From NCBI RefSeq assembly GCF_042477335.2, contig NC_091727.1, forward strand, positions 142,974,501 to 143,038,500: 64,000 bases of DNA. Direction: 5' to 3'. Of this stretch, positions 49,830 to 63,039 are shown in pieces (positions within the stretch are counted from its first letter, which is position 1; the number at the start of each line of letters is the position of its first letter). Under the pieces are notes generated by a model. The model was not told the origin of the DNA, did not search any database, and worked only from the letters and a program-made list of their open reading frames with translations. A program made the translations under genes and the position numbers. The DNA is from Ovis canadensis. Its lineage: Eukaryota; Chordata; Mammalia; Artiodactyla; Bovidae.

Positions 49830-50520
49830 ATTATCTGTTCATTCATTTTTATAGCAACTCCCTTTTGATCATCTATTATGCACCAGATACTATGTTATAT
49901 TCCATGGAGACTATGATCTAGTAAAGGTAAAAGTCATTATACAAATATCAAACAAGTGAGTTTTAATCATAATCATGATTAGAATGATAAAGGAAAAGCA
50001 TAGGTCACTATGGATAATAGGTGAACTAATTTAGAATAGAAGGTCAAATCTGAGATACTAACATAAAATTAACATGTAATCTGAGACTTGACAGATAAAT
50101 TAGAGCTAGCCAGATGAAGGCGTGGAGAAGGCAATGGCACCCCACTCCAGTACCCTTGCCTAGAAAATCCCATTGATGGAGGAGCCTGGTAGGCTACAGT
50201 CCATGGGGTAGCTAAGAGTCAGATACAACTGAGCGACTTCACTTTCACTTTTCACTTTCATGCATTGGAAAAGGAAATGGCAACCCACTCCAATGTTCTT
50301 GCCTGGAGAATCCCAGGGACAGAGGAGCCAGGTGGACTGCCCTCTATTTGGACATACAGAGTCGGACACAACTGAAGTGACTTAGCAGCAGCAGCAGCAA
50401 ATGAAGGTGATTAAAGAGTAAAAGAGTAATAAAAGAGCCAAAGTTGACTGTATGTTCCAGTCACAAGGAATATCAGATGCTAAGGCCCCAAGGTGAAAAG
50501 GAAAAGTCAAATGCAATGCA
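49830..50520. repeat. Second copy of the ancient dispersed repeat, with SINE
   Basis: tattatgcaccagatactat and the later aaggccccaaggtg follow the same type of old sequence as 43625-49440. A SINE interrupts it at 50123. The assignment is weak. Confidence 0.3.
50123..50400 (+). mobile_element. BOV-A2 SINE
   Basis: A two-unit BOV-A2 with a (cag)n tail. The duplication is atgaaggcg / atgaaggtg at 50114-50122 and 50401-50409. Confidence 0.92.
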
Positions 50521-50857
50521 TATATTCACATTACTGTGCTGTTGTAAACCAGTCATCATATCCAATTCTCCATGTTAAAAGGGAGTTTATCAACAGCATT
50601 TTTCATTGAACATGCTCAGGTGAAAGTCAATATGAATTCAAATTAATTAAAAGCATATTTTGATCTTTCACAGTCTTAATTTCAATTGTCACTATCACCA
50701 AAGCTAGTTACTTTAAAGAGCCTCTCTATTTTACAAATCATTTCATTCAATTTTTAATGATATGTCAAACTGTAGGCAACGTACTCTCTCTCACAGACAT
50801 AGGAACTTCATCTGAAAAATCTTTGTAAATAGGTGGCAATAGCTCTGAGACTTTACC
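50521..50857. other. Unassigned intergenic DNA
   Basis: Nothing was recognised upstream of the BovB. Confidence 0.45.
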
Positions 50858-53800
50858 CCATGTCCGAGGTCAGGGGTGGTACCCGGAAGGAGCTACCCCA
50901 TGCCCGAGGCCAGGGGCGGCGGCTGGGAGGAGTAACCCCACAATCAAGGAGTGGTGGCTGCATGGGTGCAGTAGGGCCTAGAGGAGCTATTCCACAATCA
51001 AGGTCAGGAGGGGCGGCAGTGAGGAGATACCCCTTGTCCAAGGTAAGGAGCAGCAGCTGCACTTTGCTGGAGCAGCCATGAAGAGATACTCAATGTCCAA
51101 GGTAAGAGAAACCCAAGTAAGACAGTAGGTGTTGCAAGAGGGCATCAGAAGGCAGACACGCTGAAACCATAATCACAGAAAACTAGTCAATCTGATAACA
51201 CTAGGACCACAGCCTTGTCTAGCTCAATGAAACTAAGTCATGCCCTGCGGGGCCACCCAAGACGGGCAGGTCATGGTGGAGAGGTCTGACAGAATGTGGT
51301 CCACTGGAGAAATGAATGGCAAACCACTTCAGTATTATTGCCTTGAGAACCCCATTAACAGTATGAAAAGGCAAAACGATAGGATACTGAAAGAGGAACT
51401 CCCCAGGTCATTAGGTGCCCAATATACTACTGGAGGTCAGTGGAGAAATAACTCCAGAAAGAATGAAGAGATGGAGCCAAAGCAAAAACAACACCCAGGT
51501 GTGGATGTGACTGGTGATAGAAGAAAAGTCCAATGCTGTAAAGGGCAATACTTAATAGGAACCTGGAATGTTAGGCCCATGAATCAAGGCAAATTGGAAG
51601 CGGTCACACAGGAGATGGCAAGAGTGAATATCGACATTCTAGGAATCAGTGAACTAAAATGGACTGCAATAGGTGAATTTACCTCAGATGACCATTATAT
51701 CTACTACTGTGGGCAGGAATCCCTCAGAAGAAATGGAGTAGCCATCATGGTCAACAAAAGAGTCTGAAATGCAGTACTTGGATGCAGTCTCAAAAAGGAC
51801 AGAATGATCTCTGTTCATTTCCAAGGCAAACCATTCAATACCACAGTAATCCAAGTCTATGTCTGAACCAGCAATGCTGAAGAAGCTGAAGTTGAACAGT
51901 TCTATGAAGACCTACAAGACCTTTTATAACTAACACCCAATAAAGATGTCCTTTTCATTATAGGGGGCTGGAATGCAAAAGTACGAAGTCAAGAAACACA
52001 TGGAGTAACAGGCAATTTTGGTCTTGGAATATGGAATAAAGCAGGGCAAAGACTAATAGAGTTTTGCCAAGAGAATGCACTGGTCATAGCAAACACCCTC
52101 TTCCAATAACACAAGAGAAGACTTTACACATGGACATCACCAGATGGTCAACACTGATATCAGATTGATTATAATCTTTGCAGCCAAAGATGGAGAAGCT
52201 CTATACAGTCAACAAAAACAAGATCAGGAGCTGACTGTGGCTCAGTTCATGAACTCCTTATTGCCAAATTCAGACTGAAATTGAAGAAAGTAGGGAAAAG
52301 CAATAGACCATTCAGGTATGACCTAAATCAAATCCCTTATGATTATACAGTGGAAGTGAGAAACGGATTTAAGGGCCTAGATCTGATAGATAGAGTGCCT
52401 GATGAACTATGGACGGAGGTTCATGACATTGTACAGGAGACAGGGATCAAGACAATCCTCATGGAAAAGAAATTTAAAAAGCCAATTGGCTGTCTGAGGA
52501 GGCCTTACAAATAGCTGTGAAATGAAGAGAAGCAAAAAGCAAAGGAGAAAAGGAAAGATACAAGCATCTGAATGCAGAGTTCCAAAGAATAGCAAGAAGA
52601 GATAAGAACGTCTTCCTCAGGTATCAATACAAAGAAATAGAGGAAAAAACAGAATGGGAAAGACTAGAGATCTCTTCAAGAAAAGTACAGATATCAAGGG
52701 AACATTTCATGCAAACATGGGCTCGATTAAGGACAGAAATGGTCTGGACCAAACAGAAATAGAAGATATTAAGAATACTTGGCAAGAATACACAGAAGAA
52801 CTGTACAAAAAAGATCTTCATGATCAAGATAATCATGATGGTATGATCACTCACCTTGAGCCAGACATCCAGGAATGTGACATCAAGTGGGCCTTAGAAA
52901 GCATCACTATGAACAAAGCTAGTGGAGGTGATGGAATTCCAGTTGAGCTGTTTCAAATCCTGAAAGATGGTGCTGTGAAAGTGCTGCACTCAATATGCCA
53001 GCAAATTTGGAAATCTCTGCAGTGGCCACAGGACTGGAAAAGTTCAGTTTTCATTGCAATCCCAAGGAAAGGCAATGCCAAAGAATGCTCAACTACTGCA
53101 CAATTGCACTCATCTCACAAGCTAGTAAAGTAATGCTCAAAATTATCCAAGCCAGGCTTCACCAGTACGTGAACCATGAACTTGCAGATGTTCAAGCTGG
53201 TTTTAGAAAAGGCAGAGGAACCAGAGATCAAATTGCCAACATCCACTGGATCATCAAAAAAAGGAAGAGAGTTCCAGAATAACATCTATTTCTGCTTGCC
53301 AAAGCCTTTGACTCTGTAGATCACAATAAACTATGGAAAATTCTGAAAGAGATGGGAATACCAGACCACCTGACCTGCCTCTTGAGAAATCTGTATGCAA
53401 GTCAGGAAGCAACAGTTCGAACTGGACATGGAACAACGGACTGGTTCCAAATAGGAAAAGGAGTATGTCAAGGCTGTATTTTGTCATCCTGCTTATTTAA
53501 CTTATATGCAGAGTACATCATGAGAAACGCTGAGCTGGAAGAAGCACAAGCTGGAATCAAGATTGCTGGGAGAAATATCAATCACCTCAGATATGCAGAT
53601 GACACCACCCTTCTGGCAGAAAGTGAAGAGGAATTAAAAAGCCTCTTAATGAAAGCGAAAGAGGACAGTGAAAATATGGCTTAAAGCTCAACATTCAGAA
53701 AACGAAGATCATGGCATCTGGTCCCATCACTTCATGGGAAATAGGGAAACAGCGGAAACAGTGTCAGACTTTATTTTGTGGGGCTCCAAAATCACTGTAG

Positions 53801-54364
53801 ATGATGACTGCAGCCATGAAATTAAAAGACACTTACTCCTTGGAAGAAAAGTTATGGCCAACCTAGATAGCATATTAAAAACCAGAGACACTACTTTGCC
53901 AACAAAAGTCCCTCTAGTCAATGCTTTATTTTTTCCAGTAGTCATGTATGGATGTAAGAGTTGGACTATAAAGAAAGCTGAGCACTGAAGTATTGATGCT
54001 TTTGAACTGCAGTGTTGGAGAAGACTCTTGTGTGTCCCTTGGACTGCAAGGAGATCCAACCAGTCCATCCTAAAGGCAATCCATCGTGAATACTCATTGG
54101 AAGGACTAATGCTGAAGCTGAAACTCCAATACTTTGTCCACCTGATGCAAAGAACTGACTCATTTGCAAAGACCTTGATGCTGGGAAAGATTGAGGACAG
54201 CAGGAGAACGGGATGACAGAGGATGAGATGGTTTGATTATATCACTGACTCAATGGACTTGAGTTTGAGCAAACTCCAGGTGCTGGTGATAGACAGGGAG
54301 GCCTGGTGTGCTGCAGTCCATTGGTTCGCAAAGAGTCAGACACATCTGATAACTGAACTGACTG
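50858..54364 (+). mobile_element. Near full-length BovB (RTE) LINE
   Basis: It contains the GC-rich 5' region (50858-51215), then the single BovB coding region in broken frames. These are 51240-51767 (start of the apurinic-type endonuclease, with GTWNVRPMNQGKLE), 52281-52514, 52654-53133 (linker and early RT), 52995-53282, 53352-53684 (RT with LRYADDTTLL) and 53668-53988. The 3' end is gataactgaactgactg. At about 3.5 kb it is the most complete, uninterrupted copy here. Several stops and frameshifts exclude a functional protein. In intact elements the protein nicks target DNA and primes reverse transcription, and the same machinery is thought to mobilise Bov-tA/BOV-A2 SINEs. Confidence 0.93.
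50862..51102 (+). repeat. Imperfect tandem units in the BovB 5' region
   Basis: A gtccaagg-like core recurs at 50862, 50902, 50942, 50996, 51036 and 51095, with spacings 40, 40, 54, 40 and 59. Each core is preceded by a cccca-like run and follows ggagnnac or gagatac. The region is far richer in G+C than its surroundings. It may act as the element's promoter, which is inference. Confidence 0.7.
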
Positions 54365-55079
54365 CATGACATATGCACGTATATACATACATATATACTA
54401 CCAATACCTTTAATTTTCATTATGTTCTGCTATTTCACACCGACGGATAATATAGAGGATCATCACAGTTTTATGGAATTCACAGGCCAAATAAGAAAAA
54501 ATAGAGGGTTTATGGGGACGTTAATGATACTTGAAAATTTCCTGAAAATACTAGTTTTAGCAAGTATATATAAAATGATATCTTTCTTCCAAATAAAACT
54601 CAAGCAACAACACATTCTATTCTAGTTGGTAACATGACTGTTCTGAGGGAGAAATTATCCTTTATTTTGACTGGAATCAACATGATACAAAGCTGTGCTA
54701 TGTTAAAAGCCTTCACTTCAGGTGAATTCCCTCTAGCATAGCTGTGTCATGGCACATTTATCATTCCAGGGAAAAGGTGTAGAATCTGAAATACTGCCTC
54801 GTTTTCTGTCTACAGAATTGTCAAATGGCAAGAGATGAGTCTCTAATATCTTAATGATCATACCAGAAAGTGTAGAGCAGCAATAAACTTTTGCAGATAC
54901 AACATATAAAATGGAAAAGAAAGGCTAAGTATAAATTTTAGATAATTGTTTATTTTAAAGAAATGAGTACTTCACTCTCTTATTTCTCTTAATATAGTAA
55001 TATATTTTGGATTTTATATTCAGAAAAACAAATCATTGTTATTATTTAGCTTTTATGATGATGAAGTAAAATGTTTTTT
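54365..55079. other. Unique AT-rich DNA
   Basis: No gene or repeat was recognised. Confidence 0.5.
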
Positions 55080-56030
55080 AAAACAAACTTTCTGTTTTAG
55101 AATATCTTTAGATTTATAATAAAGTTGCAAGAATCTTTTGCATCTAGTTTTCTTATTGATAATGTCTTACATTACTATGTACATTTGCCACAACTAATGA
55201 ACCAATACTGACACGTTCATATCAACTAAAGTCTATTCTTTATTCAAATTTCCTTAGTTTTTAAGTTAATATCCTTTTTCTGTTCCAGGAATCCATCCAG
55301 TATACCATATAACATTTATTAATCATGTCTCCCAGGCTCTTCTAGACTGGCAGTTACTCAGAATTTTCTTTGTTGTGAGGAGTATTGATCAGATGTTGAT
55401 TTTTCAGGACACTCTTCAATTTGGCTTTGTCTGATTTTTTTTTTTTTCATGTTTAGAATTAGACTGCAAGTTCTTGGAAGAAAGAACACAAGTCAAGAAC
55501 TATTCTCACTGCATTACATTGAGGGTACATGTGAAGATGACTTATCATTGATGTTAATGTTGATCACAAGACTGAGGTAGTGAATGTTTGCCAGCTTTTT
55601 CCACTGCAAGATCATACTCTGTTTCCATACTGTACTCTTTGAAAGGATGTGTCCAATCCACACTTAAGTAATGGAGATTTATGCTCTACCTCCTTAATGG
55701 GAAATAGCTACATAAAATATTTTAAATTATTTTGTATGGGAGATTTGTTCACTGTATCAGTATAAATCATGAGTATTAATTAGGTTCTTACTTTGGGCAA
55801 TATTTTGATACTACTTTACTTATTTTTTTGTTGAAATTATTTCAGTGTTGGCCTTTAGGGGCTCCTTTAGTTGGCTTCTGTATCCTTTTGACACACCCTT
55901 ATCATTTTGTCTCCTAAATACGTCCTTACTTTCTGATTCTACAAGACACTCTAGGATCATCTTGTATATCCTCTGCAGGAGCCCCCATTGTAATATTGCT
56001 GCTTCTGGACTCTTTCAGCAGACAGAGATA
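55080..56030 (-). repeat. Ancient mammalian L1 3' region, probably antisense
   Basis: ttacattactatgtacattt, aatgaaccaatactgacacg, tgttccaggaatccatccag and cttatcattgatgttaatg appear in the order known from a very common old L1-derived repeat. There is a T-run at 55435-55448. It has no coding frame. Confidence 0.5.
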
Positions 56031-56394
56031 GGAAATAGGAAATGAATTTAATTTATTCAATAACATACTAAGCTTGAACTAAGTATCTAGCACTTGGATG
56101 ACAAATATAAATTGTTTGGAGATGGAACACAAAACACTGTGTTTACTATAACCTGGCATCTAGGTGACATGACTGACTTATCGTCAATAGAGTCCCTATC
56201 ATGGTTATTTCTCAACTAGTAGGAATGGCACTCTCCTGCCTACATTTCTGAAAATGTTTGAAAATTCTGAGTATAGTTAAAGAAAAGGGCAAAGGCTCTC
56301 AGAAGAACAACTTTGCCCCTTTAACATTTTGCCCTAGTCAAGAAGCCATGAACAAAATAAGAGGCATTCTGTAGAAAACCATTATGTATGTATG

Positions 56395-56461
<67 letters not shown>

Positions 56462-57414
56462 ACACACACACACCAAATTCAACTAAGCATTTGCCAAAAA
56501 GGTACTTATTTTGTCAGTGCACTTGATAAGTTTTGGATGCTCACTAATTACTTTCTTGAGTCTTCTTTAACAACAGATTTTGCCCTGTTGTGTGTCTTTA
56601 GATGTGGTAACTCATGATTATACATAACATAACCAAAACATCCTAGGACCACTGAAAATTCCAGTTCCTCTACTCAAGGGATCACCTTACATGAACCAGT
56701 GCTAACTGAATACTAGTTTCTTTTCAAATGTGTGATATTACTTCTATGAAAATAGACTCTCCAAGTAAGTCTTGCCACATCTTTTCTCCCCCATTGTCCC
56801 AATTTCTATTTAATAAATAAGTTTTATGTAAACCCTTGACAAGATACTTCAAGTCACAAAGCTTGTCTGTGTTTTTCAGCACTGAACATATAAAATCAAT
56901 TTCATTCACATCTGATCAGTCATGCAAATGGAATATAACTCAGATATTAGAAGTTCAAAGTGAGATAGACTTGTACCTTTCATTTATTCCTTATAATTTT
57001 ATCTACACTTTGTGTTAAAAGTGATATATTTTATATAAGAGAATCATGAGATGCTTATTGATGCAATGCACTGTGAATCCAAACTCAGTTGTAGTTTAAA
57101 ATCTGTCAACTTTTCCCTGTATCTAGTTGTGCCAGGATACACTTGTCAGCTCTTCCAACAACATATGAAAGATAAGTCCTAAGCATAGGAAGCAAACCTG
57201 GGAAGCTATTATTTCACCAGGGAACACAGTTCAAAACACATTTATTTATGCACAGCTTTAAATAGCTTTAGTTGTTTTTTTCATCTATTAATGCTTCAAT
57301 TTAAAAAAATTTAAAAAAAAATGCTTCAATTACTACCTTCTGTACTCTGCCACTGTTACATGAATTTTTTAAAGTATATTTCTAAAAACAGAATAGATAA
57401 TTTGATGTAATGTG
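56031..57414. other. Unique DNA with a TA/CA microsatellite
   Basis: No gene or transposon was recognised apart from the microsatellite. Confidence 0.5.
56384..56473. repeat. Compound (TATG)(TA)n(CA)n microsatellite
   Basis: About 90 bp of alternating purine/pyrimidine, likely length-variable and able to form Z-DNA. The frame at 56384 on plus is an artefact of this array. Confidence 0.95.
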
Positions 57415-57425
57415 TACATATGAAT

Positions 57426-57694
57426 CAGAGAAGGCAATGGCACCCCACTCCAGTACTCTTGCCTGGAAAATCCCATGGACAGAGGAGCCTGGTAGGCTGC
57501 AGCCCATGTGGTTGCTAAGAGTTGGACACTGCTGAGCGACTTCACTTTCAATTTTCACTTTCACGCATTGGAGAAGGAAATGGCAACCCACTCCAGTGTT
57601 CTTACCTGGAGAATCCCAGGGACGGGGGAGCTTGGTGGGCTGCCGTCTATGGGGTCGCACAGAGTCAGACACGACTGAAGTGACTTAGCAGCAG
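57426..57694 (+). mobile_element. BOV-A2 SINE
   Basis: A two-unit BOV-A2 ending in gcagcag. An 11-bp duplication with one mismatch, tacatatgaat / tacacatgaat, lies at 57415-57425 and 57695-57705. Confidence 0.93.
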
Positions 57695-57705
57695 TACACA
57701 TGAAT

Positions 57706-58130
57706 ATATTGGCTATAAACTAAAAGTAGCACAGCTAGGTACATTTATATGAGTCACCTCTCATCTCACAAATGACCACATATGCACGTTTCCTAAAAAT
57801 TCAAAGGCCAGATCATACAGACTTGTTATAATAACTAACTTATAGATGCTTATTTGAAACAATAATGAGGTATACTGAACAGCATCGGAAAGTGTGAAAA
57901 CTTGTATTAATAATAGTTTAGTATGCTGGACTTGCCTGATTTGGAAAACCATGTGAAAGAGATAACTCAGTATTCATCTCAAGGGGAAGAAAAATTAGTT
58001 CTCAATTCCAAGAAAAACACTGAGGAAGAGTTGGCTTGATGAAGGCAGATAAAGTATTTTAGGAAAATACACTAGGCAAGCTGTTTAACTTCACTGATGA
58101 AGCAATCATCATTAGAATTCAGTATCATTA
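57706..58130. other. Unassigned intergenic DNA
   Basis: Nothing was recognised. Confidence 0.45.
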
Positions 58131-58290
58131 TAGAGGTGAAAGACCAGCTTCCCTCTTAACTTACTGAGTGCTCTCAGACAAATTACATAACTTCTCTGTG
58201 TCTCAGTTTTCAAGCCTGTCACCTGTTCCCAGGTTCAAATGAAATATTTTTTGGCCATAGTCTAAAAAGTATTAAAGTCTATATAAATGT
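58131..58290 (+). repeat. MIR-like SINE, sense
   Basis: ttacataacttctctgtgtc followed by tcagttttcaagcctgtc is the conserved MIR core in sense orientation. Confidence 0.6.
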
Positions 58291-58339
58291 AAAGACTTGA
58301 TATTCCTAGGACTATTTCCACCAGTCATGTAATAATGAT

Positions 58340-58560
58340 TTCTATTATTCAGTATTCACCATGAATGGGTACTCTTTCAAGTGGTCTACATGGATCATCG
58401 CATTGAATTCTCACTACTTCATGAAGTAGATGCTATTACTTTCCCATTTGACAGATGAGCAAAGTCAGTCTCAGGAAGGTTAAATAATTTTTCCAATGTC
58501 TGATAGTAGTAGAACCAATATTGGACCCCTGGCAGCCTGATTTAAAGCCTGCATTGTTAA
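58340..58560 (-). repeat. MIR-like SINE, antisense
   Basis: ttactttcccatttgacaga, ctcaggaaggttaaataatt and the later ttggacccctggcagcctg follow the reverse MIR order. It lies next to a sense MIR. Confidence 0.6.
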
Positions 58561-59178
58561 AGAATGTTATATTAATAGCATGAAAAATGGCTGCAAATTC
58601 TATCTGAGGACTCTATTGAAAATATGATGATTATTTGCAGCTGTACATCTATCCCTTAAGTTCACAAGGTCACAGGACAAATGCTCCCTTGAAAGAGCAG
58701 GAAAGTGTCTAATGTTAACAAAATTTAAATTGGTTGATAATATCAGTTTCTACAAACTGGGACAACCTGTAGCAGATGTTCTATTAATTGCCATATTAAT
58801 CTAGAATTTTCAGATACATGAAGCATAAATCTTTCTTGGGTGTGGGATTATAGCTTAAACTAGTCAATATGTTTTTCTGCATAACCATGTGGTGGATACA
58901 ACTAACTTTAATGATAATGAAGATAACTTTGGAAAATAGAAATGTATAGAAAACTCAAAAACACCATTTCACTCACTATTTTCATTTCTTTCTTTACCCA
59001 ACCTGGTTAACAGAGTTGCTAAAATGGACTGATTCAAGTTTTCCCATCTCTCTTCACATCTGCAAGTATGGGGATGCTCAAGGAACAGTGTTAATTATAA
59101 TCAGCAAAAAGCAAATGGAAACTATTCAAAACAGCCTAAATAATCTATAAATTACTAAGAGTTTCTTCCCTTAATAGA
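58561..59178. other. Unassigned intergenic DNA
   Basis: Nothing was recognised. Confidence 0.45.
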
Positions 59179-59185
59179 CCAGATT

Positions 59186-59382
59186 GTGTGTGAAAGTCAC
59201 TCAGTCATGTCACTCTTTGAGACCCCATGAACTATACAGTCCATGGAATTCTCCAGGCCAGAATACTGGAGTGGGTAGCTGTTCCCTTCTCCAGGGGATC
59301 TTCCCAACCCAGGGATCAAACCCTGGTCTCCTGCATTGCAGGCGGATTCATTACCAGCTGAGCCACCAGAGAAGTGCACAGT
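59186..59382 (-). mobile_element. Bov-tA SINE
   Basis: An antisense Bov-tA with the head at the right (accagctgagccaccagaga). The duplicated 7-mer ccagatt lies at 59179-59185 and 59383-59389. Confidence 0.9.
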
Positions 59383-59389
59383 CCAGATT

Positions 59390-60057
59390 ACTTATTACCT
59401 GTCTCTGTCCCTTTTCATGGCTGTTTATCTTCCTGCCGTGTATATGTAGAATGTCACTTGTAATTTCCTTTTCCCTCACTGGATTGTAGATTCCTAAAGA
59501 GTAAAGACTGTAGTACTGCTCAGATTACCATGCTCTCTGTCCACTACTTTCGCAGATATTCTGAATCAAAGAATTTGCTAACCTGATATTTAACATGTCA
59601 TATCAGCTATTTTTACCTATTTGTCATATCATTGCCAGAAGCAGTTATCATGCAGTAGACAGGAATATAGGAAATTTCACACTAGGAAGTCAGCTGTCTT
59701 ATACCTAGATTCCCCTGAATCTTTTTCACCCTTTGACAGACGCTGAAATAATCTGCCTGTATCATTGTCTGAATCAGGAACCTGAAGATCTCAGTACATT
59801 TTCTTGATTTACTTCAGAGTCAGTAACTCTAGATAACTATTTTTCTCTATTGAATGAGTCAATTCTAACCCCAAATTGCTGAACAGCACTGAATGTGAGC
59901 ACACAGATTACTTATGTAATCCTTTAACTCTTCTGATAAGCAGGCCTATCAAAATTTTGTAATCTATTTGGCTGATCTATTCCAAATTGTTTTAGCATGA
60001 AATTTCTCATCTTGAAAATAAATTTGATATCCTAAAAATTAGAGAAACATCTAAAAT
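59390..60057. other. Intergenic DNA, perhaps a small L2 trace
   Basis: actggattgtagattcctaa near 59478 is faintly L2-like. Otherwise nothing was recognised. Confidence 0.35.
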
Positions 60058-60070
60058 GTGTATCTGCATG

Positions 60071-60280
60071 AGACTGCTCAGTCATGTCTGACTCTTTGCG
60101 ACCCCATGGACTGTAGCCCACGAGGCTCCTCTGTCCATGAAATTTTCCAGGCAGGAATACTGGAGTGGGTTGCCATTGCCTCCTCCAGGGGATCTTCCCA
60201 ACCCAGGGATCGAACCCAAGTCTCCTGTGGCTCCTGCATTGGCAGGCAGTGGTACCACTGAGCTACCTGGGCATGTTGTA
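60071..60280 (-). mobile_element. Bov-tA SINE
   Basis: A standard antisense copy with the head at the right (accactgagctacctggg). A loose duplication (tgtgtatctgcatg / tgtgtacagcatg) flanks it. Confidence 0.87.
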
Positions 60281-62237
60281 TGTGTACAGCATGCTGAAAC
60301 AGAAGAAAACTTGCTTTTCATCAGCTTGAATTACTGGATTATAGGTTCTACAAGGAAAAGATTTGTATGTACTGTGTCCACTACTGAAGCTCTTGAAAAA
60401 CACATTAGCATAGAAACATGCTATTGTATCACTTAAACCAATGAAAACCACCTTGGGGCTTTTCCACCTCAACCACTCCATGGGAACTTTTATTGTCCAG
60501 GTCATTAATCACCTTCATGTCAGTAAATCTAACGATCAATTTTCATTTTCTATCTTAACTTCATCAATCAGCATCAATTGACACATTGGATTACTCCCTC
60601 CCTCCTCCTTGAAACACTTACCTCAAATGGCTGCCAAGATTACAAACATTCAATTTTTCTCTCACTTTCCCAGCTGCCTTTTCCCAATCTCCTTTTCAGG
60701 TGTTTCCACTTTGACCAAAGATAAGAAATGAGATAATGTTTGTTAAAGTCTTTGCATAATTTGGCAGCAAGTTTTAGGTTACAGAACTAAAACTTAAAGT
60801 AACAACAACAACAAAAAGTAACCAATTTTGAAGAGATGTGCTGACCAGAAGAAAGGGTTCTTTTATTCAGGCAAAGTAATAACTCTTAAAAGGTTATGAT
60901 TAGCACATTCTCACCATTATAGTTATTTATTCAATTGTAAATATCCACTATAAACAACTCCAGATTATTTGCTGCTTTTATACTTTTCCTACCTATGTAT
61001 TCCTATGTTCACCTAATGTATTTCTTCCTCATTTCCTATTGATATTCCTCTACCCTGAAAGAAATCTTTGTTCTGAATCCCAATTTCTTTAAACAAAATT
61101 CTGCCCAAACACCTGGACTCCTATTTTATATTTCTATAGTGCTTTCAAATGTATAAAGCAAATTAATAAAAGAACAATATTGGGATAAATTTTATGAAAT
61201 CATTTAACAACTCCACACAGTCTAAGGAACAAATTAATTTTTCTACCTTCTTTAGGGTCCCTAAACTTTGATGACTAATACAGACTGAAGAACATAACCA
61301 TTTCTGATAGCAATAATAGTTATTACTTTAAGACGCTAAGTCAAAGTGTGATGCCTGTATCCATGGGAGTCTCCAGGATCTTTACACATTATCTGCAAAT
61401 ATGTTTTTTGTGTGAGGCTTGAGTGTTTTTTTTTTTTTCATATACTTCAACCAAAAAATTGCATCACAAAAATTGAATGTAGAAATATATATGAGAATTA
61501 TTAAGTCAGCATAAAAGAGATTTGAAAAATGGTAAACGAATACATCTCTGTTCATTAGATGTTTCTAATTTTGAAGATATAATTATTTTTCACAAAATGT
61601 TATCTAGTTAAAATTTAATGGTTTTATTATTGGCATTTTCAAATGGATTAATATTTTAAATTTTCTGTTTAGTTTTTAATACCATATATATCAATAGCTA
61701 TTATTTATCAGATATTCTTTACCACATAAACAAATGCTCCTTGGGGTTCTCAGTAATTTCTAGTAGTGTAAAGGGATCCTTAAACCAAATGGTTTCAGAA
61801 CTATTCCTCTAAGAAAATATTCATGTCCACTGACCATCTGCATCAGAATTATTAATATCTGTGATACTTGATTATAATATAGGTTTCTGGACTCCATATA
61901 TGACCTACTAAATCATAACTTCTGGGGTCATGAACATATCTTTTTAACATGACCCTCAGGTAATTCTTAAATACATTAATGTTAGAAAAATTTACTAAAG
62001 AGGTATATAGACTTTGGAGTCTGGTGGATTCAAACTCTAGTTCTGCTACTTCTTGTTTGTCATCCTAACCTATACCACTTTCTACCAACCAATTTCTTAC
62101 TCTTACTTTCCCCTCACTTGCATCTCCTGAATCCTCCTCCAATTGCACATACTCAAGTAAATACTTCCTCATTTCCAGAGTAAGCTGGAAAATTTGTATA
62201 TAAGAGGTATTTAGGGGCAGCAATCTGGCTCTGAGTG
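60281..62237. other. Unique AT-rich DNA
   Basis: In almost 2 kb only a short AAC run (about 60800-60815) and a T-run (61426-61439) stand out. Confidence 0.5.
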
Positions 62238-62455
62238 AAAGTTGTTGTTCAGTCACAAAGTTGTGTCTAACTCTTTGCAACCCCCTGAACTGCAGCACGT
62301 CAGGTTTCCCACCATCTCCTGGAGTTTGCTCAAACTCATGTCCACTGAGGCAGTAATGCCATTCAATCATCTCATCCTCTATCATCCCCTTCTCTTCCTG
62401 CCCTCAATCTTTCCCAACATCAAGGTCTTTTCCAATGAGTCAGCTCTTCTCATCA
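62238..62455 (-). mobile_element. Short, old BovB 3' end
   Basis: The gttgttgttcagtcacaaag tail is followed by the antisense 3' terminal BovB region, ending near tcagctcttctcatcag. It is 5'-truncated to about 0.2 kb. Confidence 0.88.
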
Positions 62456-63039
62456 GAAAAAGTTATGGACTTAAAAGTTGCATTTTCATAGGAAGCACAT
62501 TGATTTTACTTAGATTGTCTCACTTGGAGATGTGGAGATGATAAGAATTTGGAAGGGGCTTATATTGCCTAGGCTGCATCTTTGCATCGACACTTACCTA
62601 TTTGCTTCTGCTCCTGAACAGGGAAGACTTCAAAGGATTCCACTTTCTTTTCCTCACCTTGGGGCACACAGTACAGTGAAGATGGCAGCCATTTTGTCTT
62701 CCCTTAGTCCTGACCCTGTCTGTTATCCTTACAAACCTGCCATCCACTTCCTCAATCCTTGCTGTGATTTGAACACACAGTTCTGACTAGAGGTCTGAAA
62801 CTGACTATGATGTCATTATAACAGAAACCTAACAGAAATCATGAATTTTGCCCAGCAGTCAAAAATTGCTTTAAGAACCACAGGCTTATTTAAATATAGC
62901 AATTTTTTTTTTCTGTAAAACAGTGCTATTCAAGGTAAAGTCCACTAATGCTCAAGCTCAGAATTATATAGGGTTTTTTATATTTTTAGTTTTATTTATT
63001 TTTTTGCAGAGTCCTAGATTTCATTACAGGCTAAGTGTT
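62456..63039. other. Unassigned intergenic DNA
   Basis: Nothing was recognised. Confidence 0.45.

Noticed and set aside
50833..51081. A Gly/Arg-rich 82-codon frame in a GC-rich stretch, resembling a CpG-rich exon
   Set aside because: It lies in the BovB 5' region and its periodicity comes from the tandem units.
56384..56617. A frame beginning with alternating Tyr/Ile and His/Thr residues
   Set aside because: It is a translation of the TA/CA microsatellite.
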